In this document: positions 9,420 to 20,412 of the stretch, piece after piece
How positions within the stretch are numbered: the stretch's first letter is position 1
How the letters are laid out: the number at the start of each line of letters is the position of its first letter
Source: Nectonema munidae
Taxonomy: Eukaryota; Nematomorpha; Nectonematoida; Nectonematidae
DNA: 64,000 bases
Direction of reading: 5' to 3'
Assembly (NCBI GenBank): GCA_030549495.1
Contig: JAUIRK010000970.1
Span: forward strand, 436,001 to 500,000
Translations under genes and position numbers: made by a program
Notes under the pieces: generated by a model
Databases searched by the model: none
The model's input: only the letters and a program-made list of their open reading frames with translations
Told to the model about the DNA's origin: nothing

Positions 9420-11604
9420 AAGTAAAAGTTAGTATATTTGGCCTTAAATTTATATGATTTGACTAAGCATTCAGAGCACAATATTCTATAATGTACATTG
9501 CAAACAAACTTTTTGCTCTTTTTAGATGCTTTTTTTCTTTTTAATTTGCAAAGGTAACAAAGATCTTGAGGTGGAAGTCGTTGGTTGAGTAGTGCCTTGA
9601 GAAAAACCATAAAAAGAGATTAAGTTTCTGATAGCTAAGGGTACTTCGGATATCATTGATCTTATTTTCATTGATTCTTCTGCCAGAAAGGATAAATTCT
9701 GTATGAAAACTTTTCTTCCACTTTCTTTGGTTGAAGGAAATTTGTCAGACCAGTTGAACTTGGCAATTATCCAGGTGTTCAAGACACTAATGTCTAAATA
9801 GTTAGAAAAAAATGCATGCGTCCATTTTCTATTAGGCTTGTAAGACCTGTAGGCCCTGAGCATTTTATTAGCAACATCCACTCCTCCTTTATATTCGTTA
9901 TAAGATAATAAGCTGTCAGGTTTAGAATGAACATTGCTTACTCTTAGATCTTTATGTTGTGAGGATAGAATATACACAACTTTGAAGTTTTTAGAAGAAT
10001 GCTTTCTTGGTATGTAGGCAGTCAAAGAAGCAAATTTTGTGTAAATTATTCTACTCTCATACTCACATAATTTCAACTCTTTGAGATAGGGTGGCCTGAA
10101 TATAAAACGGAGAAACCTTCTGTTAGCCATAACTGTTCCACACAAAGAAACGTCTTGGCCATTACACCAAATGAGAAGTTCATGACTAGTAAAAAATCGA
10201 TCAGTGTATAATCCACAACCTTTCGGGATGCTACTATCTTTATCAAACGCTTGCACCCGTTCAAAACAGAAAAGTAGGAGGGGTCCTATAAACCAGACAC
10301 GTAAATTTCAGGTTTCATACAGTAAAAATATTTAGCGTCGTTCAAGTGATAAAACTTCACCCCGTAGTGGTCGGGCTTCTTAGGGTCGTAAATTTTTATC
10401 GAGCAAACTCCTCTGAAAGTAACTAGTTGCACATCTATCGTGAGGGCTGAGTGTGGAGTCTAATATCTTGAAAATTTACTATAGAAGTGGTCATGTAACT
10501 TTCTTATAGCGCTTATTTTGTCCAAGGGATCTCCCTCTTCTTCTTTGTCAAAACGGAGAAAAACATGTATGAGAGTGAACATATCCCGACCCAAGCTTGC
10601 TCTCAAGAAGGGATTGCCTGAACTTGAAAACAAATCAAAAACTTTGACTTTTTGATCTCCATTTTGACCGATACTAACCAATGCACTAAAGTAGGCTAAG
10701 GGATGACTGATCTGAAAAATTTTATAACAGTGTTGCAAATTCGAATACTTAGGACTTATAGATCAGAAAAAGTAAAAAAAAAAACGGTCTAAAATACAAT
10801 TTTCTAGTAGTAAAAATACAATTTTATTATGTTAATTTATCATTTTTCAATTCGTACAATTTTCAACTTTTCATAAATTGCTTACCAATATACCCCAACA
10901 AATAAAAAGCAAAAACACATTCTATTATGTTAGTTTGGAAATTCATAGTTTGAACTTTTTGAAACTAAAAAAAAGAAATGAAATTAGGGGTCGTTCACAA
11001 TTGACGTCAACTAAAACGGGAGAGGGGGGTATCCAAAGTTGACATAAGTCGATTTTGTTAAGTGATGATATATCTAAAAGTTGACGTGGGGGGGGGGGTT
11101 GAAATTTTCAAAAAAAGGTTGACGTCAATTGTGAACGACCCCTTATCCTAACACTAACCTAAACCCTAGACCTGAATTCTAAAACTAAAATTGATTTAAG
11201 CCATCCAAAACCTTATTAGTGTATTTGTCTCATCAAAAATTTAGCCCCACAACTAGAGAACTAAGGAAAAAATGGTTAGCTGTGTCATAATATCACGCAT
11301 GCATATGTGTTTGTAATATCTGAAATTTGAATCCATTTTTGCTAGCCATCGTATAAATGTGAGCATAATGTGAAGTTTGAATAGACTAAGAACATCTTTT
11401 GTCTTTTTGGCCTGTACTTTCGGACCATAAGGTCTTTCACTAAGGTCTTTTATGTTGATTCTTTCTGGTCTTCCAGTATGGCTGAAAGCCGGTTCCCAAG
11501 AATATTCAGTTCCATCAGGAGCAACCAAGGCTTGATCAGTAATATTGAAGTCACTGTCAAAAATACTGTACGAAGAAGAATGTGATGAAGCGAAGAACTT
11601 TTTT
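9420..11604 (-). pseudogene. piggyBac transposase (PGBD-like), degraded
   Basis: Pieces in order from the right are as follows. 11604-11253 holds the acidic start and DGTEYSWEPAFS. 10738-10460 holds GNPFLRASLGRDMFTLIHVF and an LRFD motif. Immediately after, beyond an in-frame TAG, LTIDVQLVTFRGVCSIKIYD gives the first catalytic Asp (codon ~10434). A frameshift near 10290 leads to GCGLYTDRFFTSHELL (second Asp), then YNEYKGGVDVANKML (third Asp). The C-terminal cysteine finger CYLCKLKRKKASKKSKKFVC..HYRILCSEC lies at ~9470-9560. All three catalytic Asp codons survive, but the gene is broken by at least one stop, two frameshifts and the MITE. Confidence 0.8.
10987..11142. mobile_element. PIF/Harbinger-type MITE, copy 1
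   Basis: A perfect 25-bp terminal inverted repeat starts GGGGTCGTTCACAATTGACG. TTA flanks both sides (10984-10986, 11143-11145), matching the TWA target of PIF/Harbinger. The inside has a ten-plus G run. The copy at 40744-40913 is the same family in opposite orientation. Confidence 0.85.
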
Positions 11605-11899
11605 CAATCAGAAAAGGAGGTGGTAGACGAGAAGAAAAATCAGGATGTATGAAGGTGAATATTGTCAGCAGAAACCAGAAAGATTTATCAGAAAATTGTG
11701 TATGAACAAAATGTGCTCCTCAGTTTACCAATTGCGAAGTTTATCGTGCACACGCGCAGATAAAGATATAATAACAAATGTCGATATCGTATATCATAAG
11801 AGTACAACAATAGTAAACCATCATCATATTTTCTTTATATGTTGTCTTGATCATTTCTTATTCGTCCACACCATGGTTTAAAGAGTTAGAGGTAAACAC

Positions 11900-14340
11900 G
11901 AAAAACAAAAATTTATAATATATCAGCAGAGTCTTCTCACTCCTGAATTAATAAATGCATTTACCAGTTGTGTCGAGAAGAGCACGAGGTAAATAAAACC
12001 AAATTTTGATTATTCACAAGATAACGACAACAAAGTGAACGAGCTTTGTATTGTTTTTTCAGTTACGTTGCTTCAAGCGATGTGAGTTCAGAAGGTTGGA
12101 AAGTTACTAATATTTTTTGTCGTTCGCTGGTGAATGATTGTAGCGCAGGTTTTTAAATCCGATCCTTCCACGTTAGATTACTGCCTGTCAAAAATTATTC
12201 CTAGCTCATGCAGGTGGCGCATCAGTGCCTTATCTACAAAAATACCACCTATCTTAAAATTTTACTGTCACTTACAAAGTTTAAAGTCTTATTCAGTCTG
12301 TTTTTGTTCACATCCTAATTGAAATTTTAACAACCAATACTAGATCAAGTTTAACAAAATATAGATGGCGTTAAATTGATAAAATTTTCACCGTTAAAAA
12401 TCAATTTTATAGAATATTTTCTCCTTTTATTTTCAAGTAATTAATACAATTAACCTGTGGTATTTTTTAATATTCAACTGATTTGGTTTTTACTACAACC
12501 AAATTCATAAGCAAATCTGCGCAAGCTGTTTTTACCTGAATATTTTTTTGATTACTCAGGGTTTTTTTCCAAAGGCAATTCATTTCGTTTTCGTTTTATA
12601 TGAGGCATTGCGAACAGTGAATATTGAAAAATAACTAGTTATAAGAAAAAATAGAAGCAGTGATGTCCCTTTTATTCGATATAAAATTCTGAAGTGATAT
12701 GGAAACAGCAATTTATAACAAAGCAACAATCTAAATAAAGAGAAAGCCGAAATCTTTGCAAAAATGATCAATCTTGCATAACCATTTTTTGCATATGCAG
12801 TTAACCATTATTATGCAAAAAGTGATGTCGAAATAAACATTCATAGCTTCGTTCCTTTCACGAAGTAGCCAAATTTACAAGCTTCATTTGCTTAATCCAA
12901 GAACTTAGTTATCTTAGGGGTCTAATAAATGTGAAATAATCCGCACTACTTTCCCACCTAAACAACATAGAATTTCAAAGCAAAAATTCTGTTAAACGTT
13001 TTAATGATTTAATCGAATGAAGGTATTTGAACAGATTGGAAAATCCTTTTTCTAAGATGAAAAGGCATTAAAACTTAAAAAATTTTGAAATTTTTAATTC
13101 TTTAAATTTAAAAATTTTATTATTATTTTTTTAAGCAGACATTTGATTTATTTGTGAAACTCTCTAAAATGACTGCCAATTTTTTAAATTAAATTTAATG
13201 ACATGAAGTAAAAGTTTTAAATAATTTTTTACTATAATTTGTTTTTTTGGATGTAAAAACTCGAGTTTAATATATATTCAAATTTTTGTATTGCTATTTC
13301 AAATAGTTTTCATTTTATGTTGCTTTTTGTCCGCCACTTATTCTCCGGCTTACTTTTGCCTGACCCTGCCAATGAATTTCGTTGCCTAATTTTAGAGTCA
13401 AGGTCTAAAATGCTTTAATTTTTTTAACATATAAATTATATTTAACTTTTTTTGACCTTTTCTTTTTTTAATGTTATTAATCATTTCAATTCATGGGTGT
13501 ATAGTTTCTTGATTAGGGAATTATATATGAATTTACTATATGTCACCTGTTTTTTTTCGGACTAAATAAGTTAATTTTTTTTATAATGAATAAATGTTTT
13601 TATTCATGATTACTGATTCATGTCTATTTGCTGATTTAAAATCTCGTAAGCCTAGTCATAAATAATATCTAGATTTTGTTCACATTTCTATTTTAATGTA
13701 AATTTACTAAAAAATTGGAAAATAAAGAGTTCATTGGTTTCATAAGTTTCGCTAATATAAAATAATTTTTTTATATTAATATAAAATTTACTTATTTTCA
13801 ATTATATCTTTGAAAATCGGATAATTCTTTTTTGTTGGAGTTTTACGATTTCCAATGCTTTAGTACTCAACAGGAATACACTTTTGTCTTCTATTTTATA
13901 TTTTATTACATAATACCAATTTTCCGACTATATTACGTATTCTTCACTCCAGTCTTATATTTTATTTTTTTTCAAATAAATTAAAAATGAGATTTATTTC
14001 AATGTTTTTAATTATTTGAGATCAAAATAAAAAAAAATAAAAAATATCTTCTTGTTTTGAGATTTTGTTATATTTCAGATTATTTTGGTAAAAAGTCACG
14101 CCCAACTTCATTTTACTTCATGAAAGGAAATATACATACTTGCATAATCCAGAAAATATTCGCAAAAAAACAAGAAAAAAAACATGAAAGCGTCTTATCG
14201 AAGTCATTATCCATTCTGACTAGTCGGAGAGAGTACTATATTTTCCCAATACGATTACGATTCCGATACTTAAAATAACATTGTTCTTACGATTTTGATT
14301 TCGATTAATCGATCCATTACTTTTTAAAACTATATTTAGA
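11900..14340. other. AT-rich stretch without recognised gene
   Basis: I see only short chance frames and A/T-rich low-complexity sequence. At 14230-14320 there is a small ACGATTACGATTCCGAT / GATTTCGATTAATCGATCC repeat-like patch of unknown origin. Confidence 0.4.
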
Positions 14341-14539
14341 TCACTGATTGATTTTGTTAAAAAAAATTAGGGAGGGGAGCGGACTCGATGTTTCAGAGTT
14401 TTTATCTGAGATTTATCAAAGGTTTTTGAGAAAATACCAAAACAGTTTGAAAAACAGTACACGTCTTTTACATATAAAAAATTTTGTAAAAACCGAAATA
14501 TATTAATAAACACTGCTATCTTTTTATCCACAATAGCTT

Positions 14540-14595
14540 CTGATGCATTGTATTGGGGCGCCGCTCCCCTTAACCCCCTGGTAGATCCATCCCTG
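14540..14595. repeat. Right end of a hAT-type element (CAGGGATGGATCTACC)
   Basis: GGTAGATCCATCCCTG ends at 14595; reversed it reads CAGGGATGGATCTACC, a hAT-like terminus. It is preceded by a GC-rich GGGGCGCCGCTCCCC patch. The end at 18239 (GTAGATTCATCCCTCCTG) is related. I found no matching left end. Confidence 0.4.
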
Positions 14596-14599
14596 ATAT

Positions 14600-15224
14600 C
14601 AGAGCCCGCGCTAACCAAAATGGGGGGGGGGGGAAGAGATTTTTCCAAAGGGGCTGAAACTATACATTATGAAAATACACACTATAAAATTTTCCTTTCT
14701 AGAAGCAAATTCGATCAACATCGGAAACAAGAGCTAAAGAAGGTCATAAAAGTAAGGTGATGACTGATGAGATTTGAGGAGTATAATTAACTATTATAAA
14801 ACAAAAGTGAAAGAAGAAAATCATTTTATTAACAATATATCATTTTTAGAGTAATAAAGCAATCTACATGTCAAACATTCAGCCTTCTTGACTTTTCGTT
14901 GAAATAGTTTAAAAACTCGAAAACTCTTTTAAGAGTTGAAAAACTTCTCTCACAAGATGCAGTGCTGATTCCTATTGTTAGAGAAGCGTGATAATCAAAA
15001 AATACTCTAGACAATTTTATAATATATTTATTGAAACTACCAATGTACAAAGAAAAGACTTTTTCACAAGCGCACTTTATCGGATGTAATTCATTTAAAA
15101 CTTATTTAAGCTTGAAAAATTGAGTGGAGAGGCTTGGAAAATTGAGTGGGGTGAGGGGGGGGGGGGGCTCAGGTCAAAAATGGGGGGGGGGCTCAAGCCC
15201 CATAAATAGGGTGCGCGTGCCCTG
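14600..15224 (-). mobile_element. hAT element (625 bp) keeping a transposase tail
   Basis: Left end is CAGAGCCCGCGCTAACC. Right end reversed is CAGGGCACGCGCACCC. Exact 8-bp duplications CCTGATAT flank it (14592-14599 and 15225-15232). Near each end lie G runs of ten or more. A hAT dimerisation domain fragment lies inside on the minus strand (14871-15110). The 259-bp element at 37404-37662 shares both ends and subterminal sequence. Confidence 0.85.
14871..15110 (-). pseudogene. hAT transposase C-terminal (dimerisation) fragment
   Basis: An open stretch of about 80 codons ending in TGA at 14871-14873 encodes HPIKCACEKVFSLYIGSF, then LTIGISTASCERSFSTLKRV and FLNYFNEKSRRLN. The block (T)xSTASCERSFSxLK is the conserved core of the hAT C-terminal dimerisation region. 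No upstream catalytic part remains, so this is the leftover of an internally deleted autonomous element. Confidence 0.75.
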
Positions 15225-15233
15225 CCTGATATA

Positions 15234-17656
15234 CAGGGCCGGCCTTAGTGATTGCGGGGCCCAGTGCATAAAAATTTTTGCGGGGCCTAGCATGAGCGAA
15301 AAGCAATTAAAAAATACATAAAATTTATTTTATCTTTTTAACTAAAAAATCAAATTAGCTTTATTTTGCGAACCTTGCGTTCAGCAAAATTATGTACAAT
15401 ATTATCAAAGTTTTGATCTCTACAAAGATCACGCTCAATTGAAAAGATGGCCAAGTCGTTCAATCTATCTTCATCTATTGTTGACCTTAAATAAGTTTTG
15501 ATTAATTTGAGACGTGAAAAACTTCTTTCAGCAGATGCCACAGTCACAGGAATTGTCAAAAAAATTCTAAGTGCAACAAGTAGTTAGGAAGGCAGTGTAT
15601 CTCTCGTTATTAGAAAGATAAGTTAAAATTTCTATTGGAGTCTTGTCTGTGTCTGGTAAAAAATGTTTTAATGACTCGATTTCGTCAGCTAAATCAACTC
15701 TACATATATCTGTAGATTGATCAATTGAAGAAGTTAATGCTTGTTGAAGATTTTTTGCAAGCTTTTGTATATCATCACGTCGAAGGCTCTTAAAACTAAT
15801 AAGAAAACTAAACAAATTTACATTTGATTTTAGCTGTTCAAATCTTGGCTCTAAAGATTGGATTGCAGTGTCTATAATTCTGTTAAAACAATTTATTCGT
15901 AATCATCTTGAGCATTGTTAGGGGTGTAATCTTTAGCAGTTTCATCAAAAAACCTCTTTCTTTTTTTCTGACGCTTGACTGGAAAGATCGTATCGACTTC
16001 CATGTTTTCAGCCAATTCTTTTGCCACAATCAAAATATGGGTAAAACCGTTAATGCTCAAGTTTATGAACCAGGTTAACACCTTGTTAAATGAATCCATT
16101 GAAGCACTTAAATCTATTTTTTCACTTTGCCTTTCTTTACTAACAGTTTTGACTTGAAAAAGTACATCATACCATAACACAAGTGACACCAAAAATTTAT
16201 AGTTTTTCAGTGATTCATACAGAGTTTCTGCTTCGCTTTTGCACATTGCGTCATCAGTTTTCTGCGCTAACTCGTCTAGCGCATCACAAATTTCAGGTAA
16301 CTGATAACGAAGTGCTTTGACACTATCAATTTTACACTCCCACCTTGTTTCGCACAAAGGCTTCAGAGTTAGATTTGGAACATGTTTTTTCAACAGTGTC
16401 CATCCTTTTGTAGATCCTGCAAATATTGAGTATACACGTTGAATAACTCCAAAAAAACTCAACGCATCAGGGCATGATTTAGTCATATCTGCTATAAGTA
16501 GATTATAATTATGGCATGCACATGGAGTAAAGGTTGTTGATATCCAAAAGCCGTTTTTGAACTCCAGAATAAACACCTTTCATATTAGCGCCATTATCAT
16601 ACCCTTGGCCACGAATATTTTGAACATTTAATCAAATTTTTCAACAACATTTACCAAAACATTACATAGGTTTTTTCCAGAAGTACTTTCAACAGGAAGA
16701 AACTTAAAACGTTCATAGACAGCTACTGATTTTTTTACATTAACTCCATCAGATACATACCTCATTGTTAATGTCATCTGTTCTATATGACTTATGTCCG
16801 GTGTACAGTCTAAAATTACAGAAAAATACATCGCGTTCCTGACATCTTCAAGTATATCATTTTGAACAGCTTCAGCTAAGATAGAAACAAGTTCATTTTG
16901 AATTCTTTTTCCTAAGTAATGATCATGAATCTCAGAGTTTTTTACACGTCGTAGATGTTCCCCCATCACTGGATCAAACTTTGCAACTAATTCTACCAGA
17001 CCTAAAAAATTTCCATTATTTTGTTCCCCAATTTTTTCATTAGAACCTCTGAAAGCTAAATTACGCTCGGCTAAAAACTGTACAATTGCAACTAATCTGT
17101 GAAAAACTTGACTCCAACGCTTAGTCTCATTATGAAGCAATTCTTATTGAACTTTGTCAATACAACTTTTTTTACTTAGTCTTGCGCCAGCTTCCCAGCA
17201 ACTAACCATAGCTTCCAAATGCCCTGATGACTTCTCATGTTCTGCCAACCTTATGCCACAAGTTGGCCAGTTATTGAATCCTTTATTAACAAACAAGCTT
17301 CCCTGTTTCCTTTATTTTATCTGTTGAAACAGAATAAACTAACCAAGGTCTCAAAATACTTTCTCCATTATTTAATTTTCGTTTGCAGTGATATTTGGAA
17401 AATCGTCTACCATCTTTATTTTTAGGAAAATCTTCTAATATTATTTTAGTTAGACCTTTATGTAACAAAAAAGCTATCGAAGATCTATCCATGTTTTCAG
17501 GCCAATTGGCGGGATCATCAAAGTTTTCTATTGATATATTATCAAAGCAAGCTGGTACTGATGAATCATTGTGATGATTTTTCAAATTTTTTTCAAAATC
17601 GTCTTTTACATTCTGACTAGAAGTAGGCAAGTCGCAGTGCCTTAAGGCCGGCCCTG
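15234..17656 (-). mobile_element. hAT transposon (2423 bp), ZMYM1-like, with both ends and target duplication
   Basis: Ends are CAGGGCCGGCCTTA inverted over 14 bp without mismatch. The 8-bp duplication CTGATATA is exact (15226-15233 and 17657-17664). A transposase of the TTF-finger / ZMYM1-like type fills the minus strand but is broken in several places. The left duplication overlaps the right duplication of the neighbouring 14600-15224 element by seven bases, so the two elements used the same target in succession. Confidence 0.92.
15350..17630 (-). pseudogene. hAT transposase, TTF-finger/ZMYM1-like, degraded
   Basis: From the right: 17630-17286 has the N-terminal region ending ILRPWLVYSVSTDKI. 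17285-17150 has a TTF-type finger remnant (GFNNWPTCGIRLAEHEKSSG). 17140-16628 has the start of the RNase-H-like catalytic fold (SVILDCTPDISHIEQMTLTM, where D replaces the usual DESTDIS pattern). 16576-15893 has the insertion domain and the CETRWECKIDSVKAL signature. 15815-15567 continues it. 15559-15350 holds the dimerisation core TIPVTVASAERSFSRLKLIK. Typical length is about 700-800 residues and most is present. About four frameshifts or stops separate the pieces, so it cannot make transposase as it stands. Confidence 0.85.
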
Positions 17657-17816
17657 CTGATATATATATATATATTATATAATAATTTTATCATAGTTAA
17701 TACTTATAATTTTTTTAAGTTCATGTATTTATGTAAATTTTTGTTGATGAACAAAATGTTTTTAAAATTTATTTATAAACATTTGTTCTTTAAAATAACA
17801 TTGCTTCAATAATATC

Positions 17817-18135
17817 TTATTTCATACTAGCGCGTAGATCGAATTTTAAAATTTTCAGAGCCGAAAAAAGGCGTTCGGTACTTACTTGTGTTGAAAACAT
17901 AACTATTATATTTCTAGCTGCATCTCTAATTTCTTCAGGGTATCTTTCAATGACATCTTCAAGAGACAGTTTTGAAGAACGGTCAAACTTTTCAATTTGA
18001 AATTTGAGAGTAGACATCCGAGTTAAAGACTCCTATTCTTCTTCTAAACGACTTTTCTTTGATATTTGTTTCTGTCGCTTATTAAGAATTTTTTCAAAAT
18101 CGAAAGAGCCGCTTTTTTGTTATTTGCGCGGCTCC
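17817..18135 (-). pseudogene. Second hAT transposase C-terminal fragment
   Basis: The frame 18017-17817 encodes ERYPEEIRDAARNIIVMF and STQVSTERLFSALKILKFDL, a hAT dimerisation domain of a different subfamily from the 15234-17656 element. Upstream, past an in-frame TAG, the same frame continues as FDFEKILNKRQKQISKKSRL. The GTAGATTCATCCCTCCTG end at 18239 may be its 5' terminus, making this an internally deleted copy. Confidence 0.65.
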
Positions 18136-18603
18136 GAAGCCTGGTTTTAGGGCTTATCTTCTATATTGTTTATTGACCTAAAATTAATAAAAATTAAAAA
18201 TTTAGAGTGGCGACACCACTCGTAGATTCATCCCTCCTGTTTAAGGTGTATGCTAGTTTCAAAATTGAATTTTTAATTTGATTAATGGAAAATTATGTTT
18301 CATTACATGATCGATAAAGTACGCTTATAATAATCGATCAAAGTACTTAAGAACATTTGAAAGTTTATCTCGTATATTATATACTACACTAAAACTCCAA
18401 TGTTGGCAATGCTTACGGCACAGATGCAACTTAAACCGAGCGCAAAGCATCAGGTGCAACTGCTACTGGTTAGACTGTATTGCTCAATTGTGGAAAACAA
18501 ACTAAGGAATGCATAGTTGAAAACCTAGAGCAGCTTACACAACACAACTAAAAGATTTGACTAGGATGAAGCTAATGAAAGATGAAAAAGTTATTATGAA
18601 AAA

Positions 18604-19177
18604 ATGCTGAACACAGAAATGGAATCGACCATACTAGAAAACACGGAGATAGTTGAAGGACCAATTTCGGAGTTCAAAGTTGAAGAAATAAGGGAAGCAA
18701 CTCACTTAACAAAAACAGGTAGAGCGGCTGGTCCAAACGAAGTGAGCATAGAAATGTTGAAATCAACAGAGAATATAGGAGAGAGTGCGTTACTAGAAGT
18801 ATGCAGAAAGTTTTTGAAGTTGGAAAAACTCCCCAACGATTGGTATTATAGTGATCTAATGCCAATATACAAAGGAAAAGAAGACCCGCTAGAATGTGAC
18901 TCTTACAGAGCAATAAAATTACTGGAACATGGTTTCAAAATTGTGGAAAGAGTTCTGGAAAAGAGAACAAGTGACATTAGATGAAATGCAATTTGGCTTC
19001 ATGCCCGGAGTTGGAACAATACATCCGATATTTATATGTAGACAAATGCAAGAAAAATATAAAGAGAAAGACAAACTGTTATGGTACGCTTTTGTGGATC
19101 TTGAAAAGCTTATGATAGGATCCCAAGAAAGATTGTTAGGTGGGCACTTAGAAAAGCTGGTGTTGAAGAATATTTAG
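18604..19177 (+). pseudogene. RTE-like reverse transcriptase, N-terminal half
   Basis: Two overlapping frames (18604-18984 and ~18960-19177) cover RT fingers and palm. The first shows GRAAGPNEVSIEML (motif 0) and the DSYRAIKLL block. The second shows LDEMQFGFMPGVGTIHPIF and YAFVDLEK (motif A, catalytic Asp present). The expected AFDRVPR after DLEK is altered. A frameshift at ~18955 separates them. Confidence 0.7.
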
Positions 19178-19459
19178 TTAGATTTCGAAGGAACGAAGAC
19201 AAGAATAGAAACAAAAGCATGGTGTCAGTGAGAGGTTTGAAATTAAAGTAGGACTCCATCAAGGATCAGTTTTAAGCCCTTTGTTATTTACAATTGTCGT
19301 AAATGAAGCCACTAAAGAAATTAGAAGAGGACTTCCTTAAGAACTATTATATGCTGACGTTCTAGTTATTATGGTGGAAACAGAAGAAGAATTGCATGCC
19401 AGATTGAAGATTTGGATTAATGTTATAGGCTTGAAAATAAACAAGAAGAAAACAAAATT

Positions 19460-19768
19460 ATGAAATCAGGTAACAGAAATATCTTCAAAGATAAGATAAG
19501 AGGGAAGTGGCCATGTAGTGTTTGTGGTAAAGGTGTAGGTTCGAACTCGATATGCTGCATGAAGTGTAATAGATGGGTGCATAGAAGATGTAGTGGAGTT
19601 AACAAACAAGTTTCACTAAGCCAGGCGATGAAGAACGATTTCAACTGTCGAAGATGTAAGGAAGAGAAGACAGAAGAGACAAAAAATGATGTACAAAAAG
19701 ACTATGAAATTGTGAAAATTACCTCGGTGATACGGTTGAAGAAGACGGCTCATGTGAGGTCACAATAA
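19460..19768 (+). pseudogene. PHD-like zinc finger of the RTE-like LINE
   Basis: The frame encodes GKWPCSVCGKGVGSNSICCM, then KCNRWVHRRCSGV and FNCRRCKEE: eight Cys/His in a PHD-like spacing. This finger sits between RT and the C-terminal tail of this RTE type. It is followed by text (TINRRIKSAWIKFRELDG) in another frame. It is not a host PHD gene. Confidence 0.65.
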
Positions 19769-20284
19769 ATCGAAGAATCAAGAGCGCATGGATAAAATTC
19801 AGAGAGTTAGATGGCATTCTGAAAGCAAAATACATTCCTGAATTGTGTAAAGGCAGAGTGTATGAATGTTATGTGAGACCAGTGTTATTATATGGGAGTG
19901 AGACATGGGCGTTACACAAGGCCGATGAAAAAAGATTGATAAATGTAGAAAAAAGCATGCTAAGATCTATTGCGAAAAAGAAAGAAATATAAGAGGCGAG
20001 AATTAAATTAGATGTTGAAAGTCTGGAGGTAGAACTAGCAAGAAACAGGTTGAGATGGCTGGGACACGTAGAGAGAACAGAAGATGAAACCTGGATCAAA
20101 AAAGTTACAAAGATGAAAATAGAAGGAACAATCAAAAGCGGAAGGCCGCACCTGGGATGGAAGAACGTGGTTGACAAAGATTATAATAATGTTTTTTCAA
20201 TGTATTTTCTAATTATATGAAACTTGCAGAGATATTAAAGTTGCCATTTAAAATGTGCCGAAGAAAACAATAAAAAATGATTTT

Positions 20285-20412
20285 CAGCATAAAAGGCAGT
20301 GCGCGTAATAACCCGCCTCCTGAAAAAATTACTGTGGACAACCTACGTCCGCCCTGTGGGTGCGTGCCCCGCAAAACCCTCGCGGGTTATCCGCCCCGCG
20401 CCGAGCACTAGT
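20285..20412. other. GC-rich patch of unknown origin
   Basis: A 120-bp island of high GC, with ACCCGCC, CCTCGCGGGTTATCCGCCCC and GCGCCGAGCACTAG, in otherwise AT-rich DNA. It contains a CGCGGGTTAT motif suggestive of a transposon end. I could not pair it with another terminus. Confidence 0.3.

Larger units (their letters stand above)
9229..11620 (-). mobile_element. piggyBac relic 1, carrying a nested MITE
   Basis: The left end is TTAA (9225-9228) followed by CCCTCGCTTGACGG and then GGACAA-TT-TTGTCC, a subterminal palindrome. Transposase remains fill 9380-11604 on the minus strand. The right terminus was not found. A 156-bp Harbinger-type MITE sits within the coding part at 10987-11142. Confidence 0.75.
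18560..20190 (+). mobile_element. RTE-like LINE, 5'-truncated
   Basis: RT begins at 18604 (TKTGRAAGPNEVSIEMLKS) and continues through W..SDLMPIYKGKEDPLECD and YRAIKLLEHGFKIVE. Near 18960-19130 come QFGFMPGVGTIHPIFICRQM and FVDLEK. Then LHQGSVLSPLLF-like text appears at ~19255. A PHD/zinc-finger block CSVCGKGVGSNSICCMKCNR..HRRCSG lies at 19508-19660. The tail RPVLLYGSETWALHK (19870-19920) and RNRLRWLGHVERTEDETW (~20040-20095) closes it. No endonuclease is left of 18560. At least four frame changes occur. Confidence 0.8.

Noticed and set aside
19508-19660. Host PHD-finger gene
   Set aside because: The finger is flanked on both sides by RTE-type LINE protein text on the same strand, so it belongs to the LINE.
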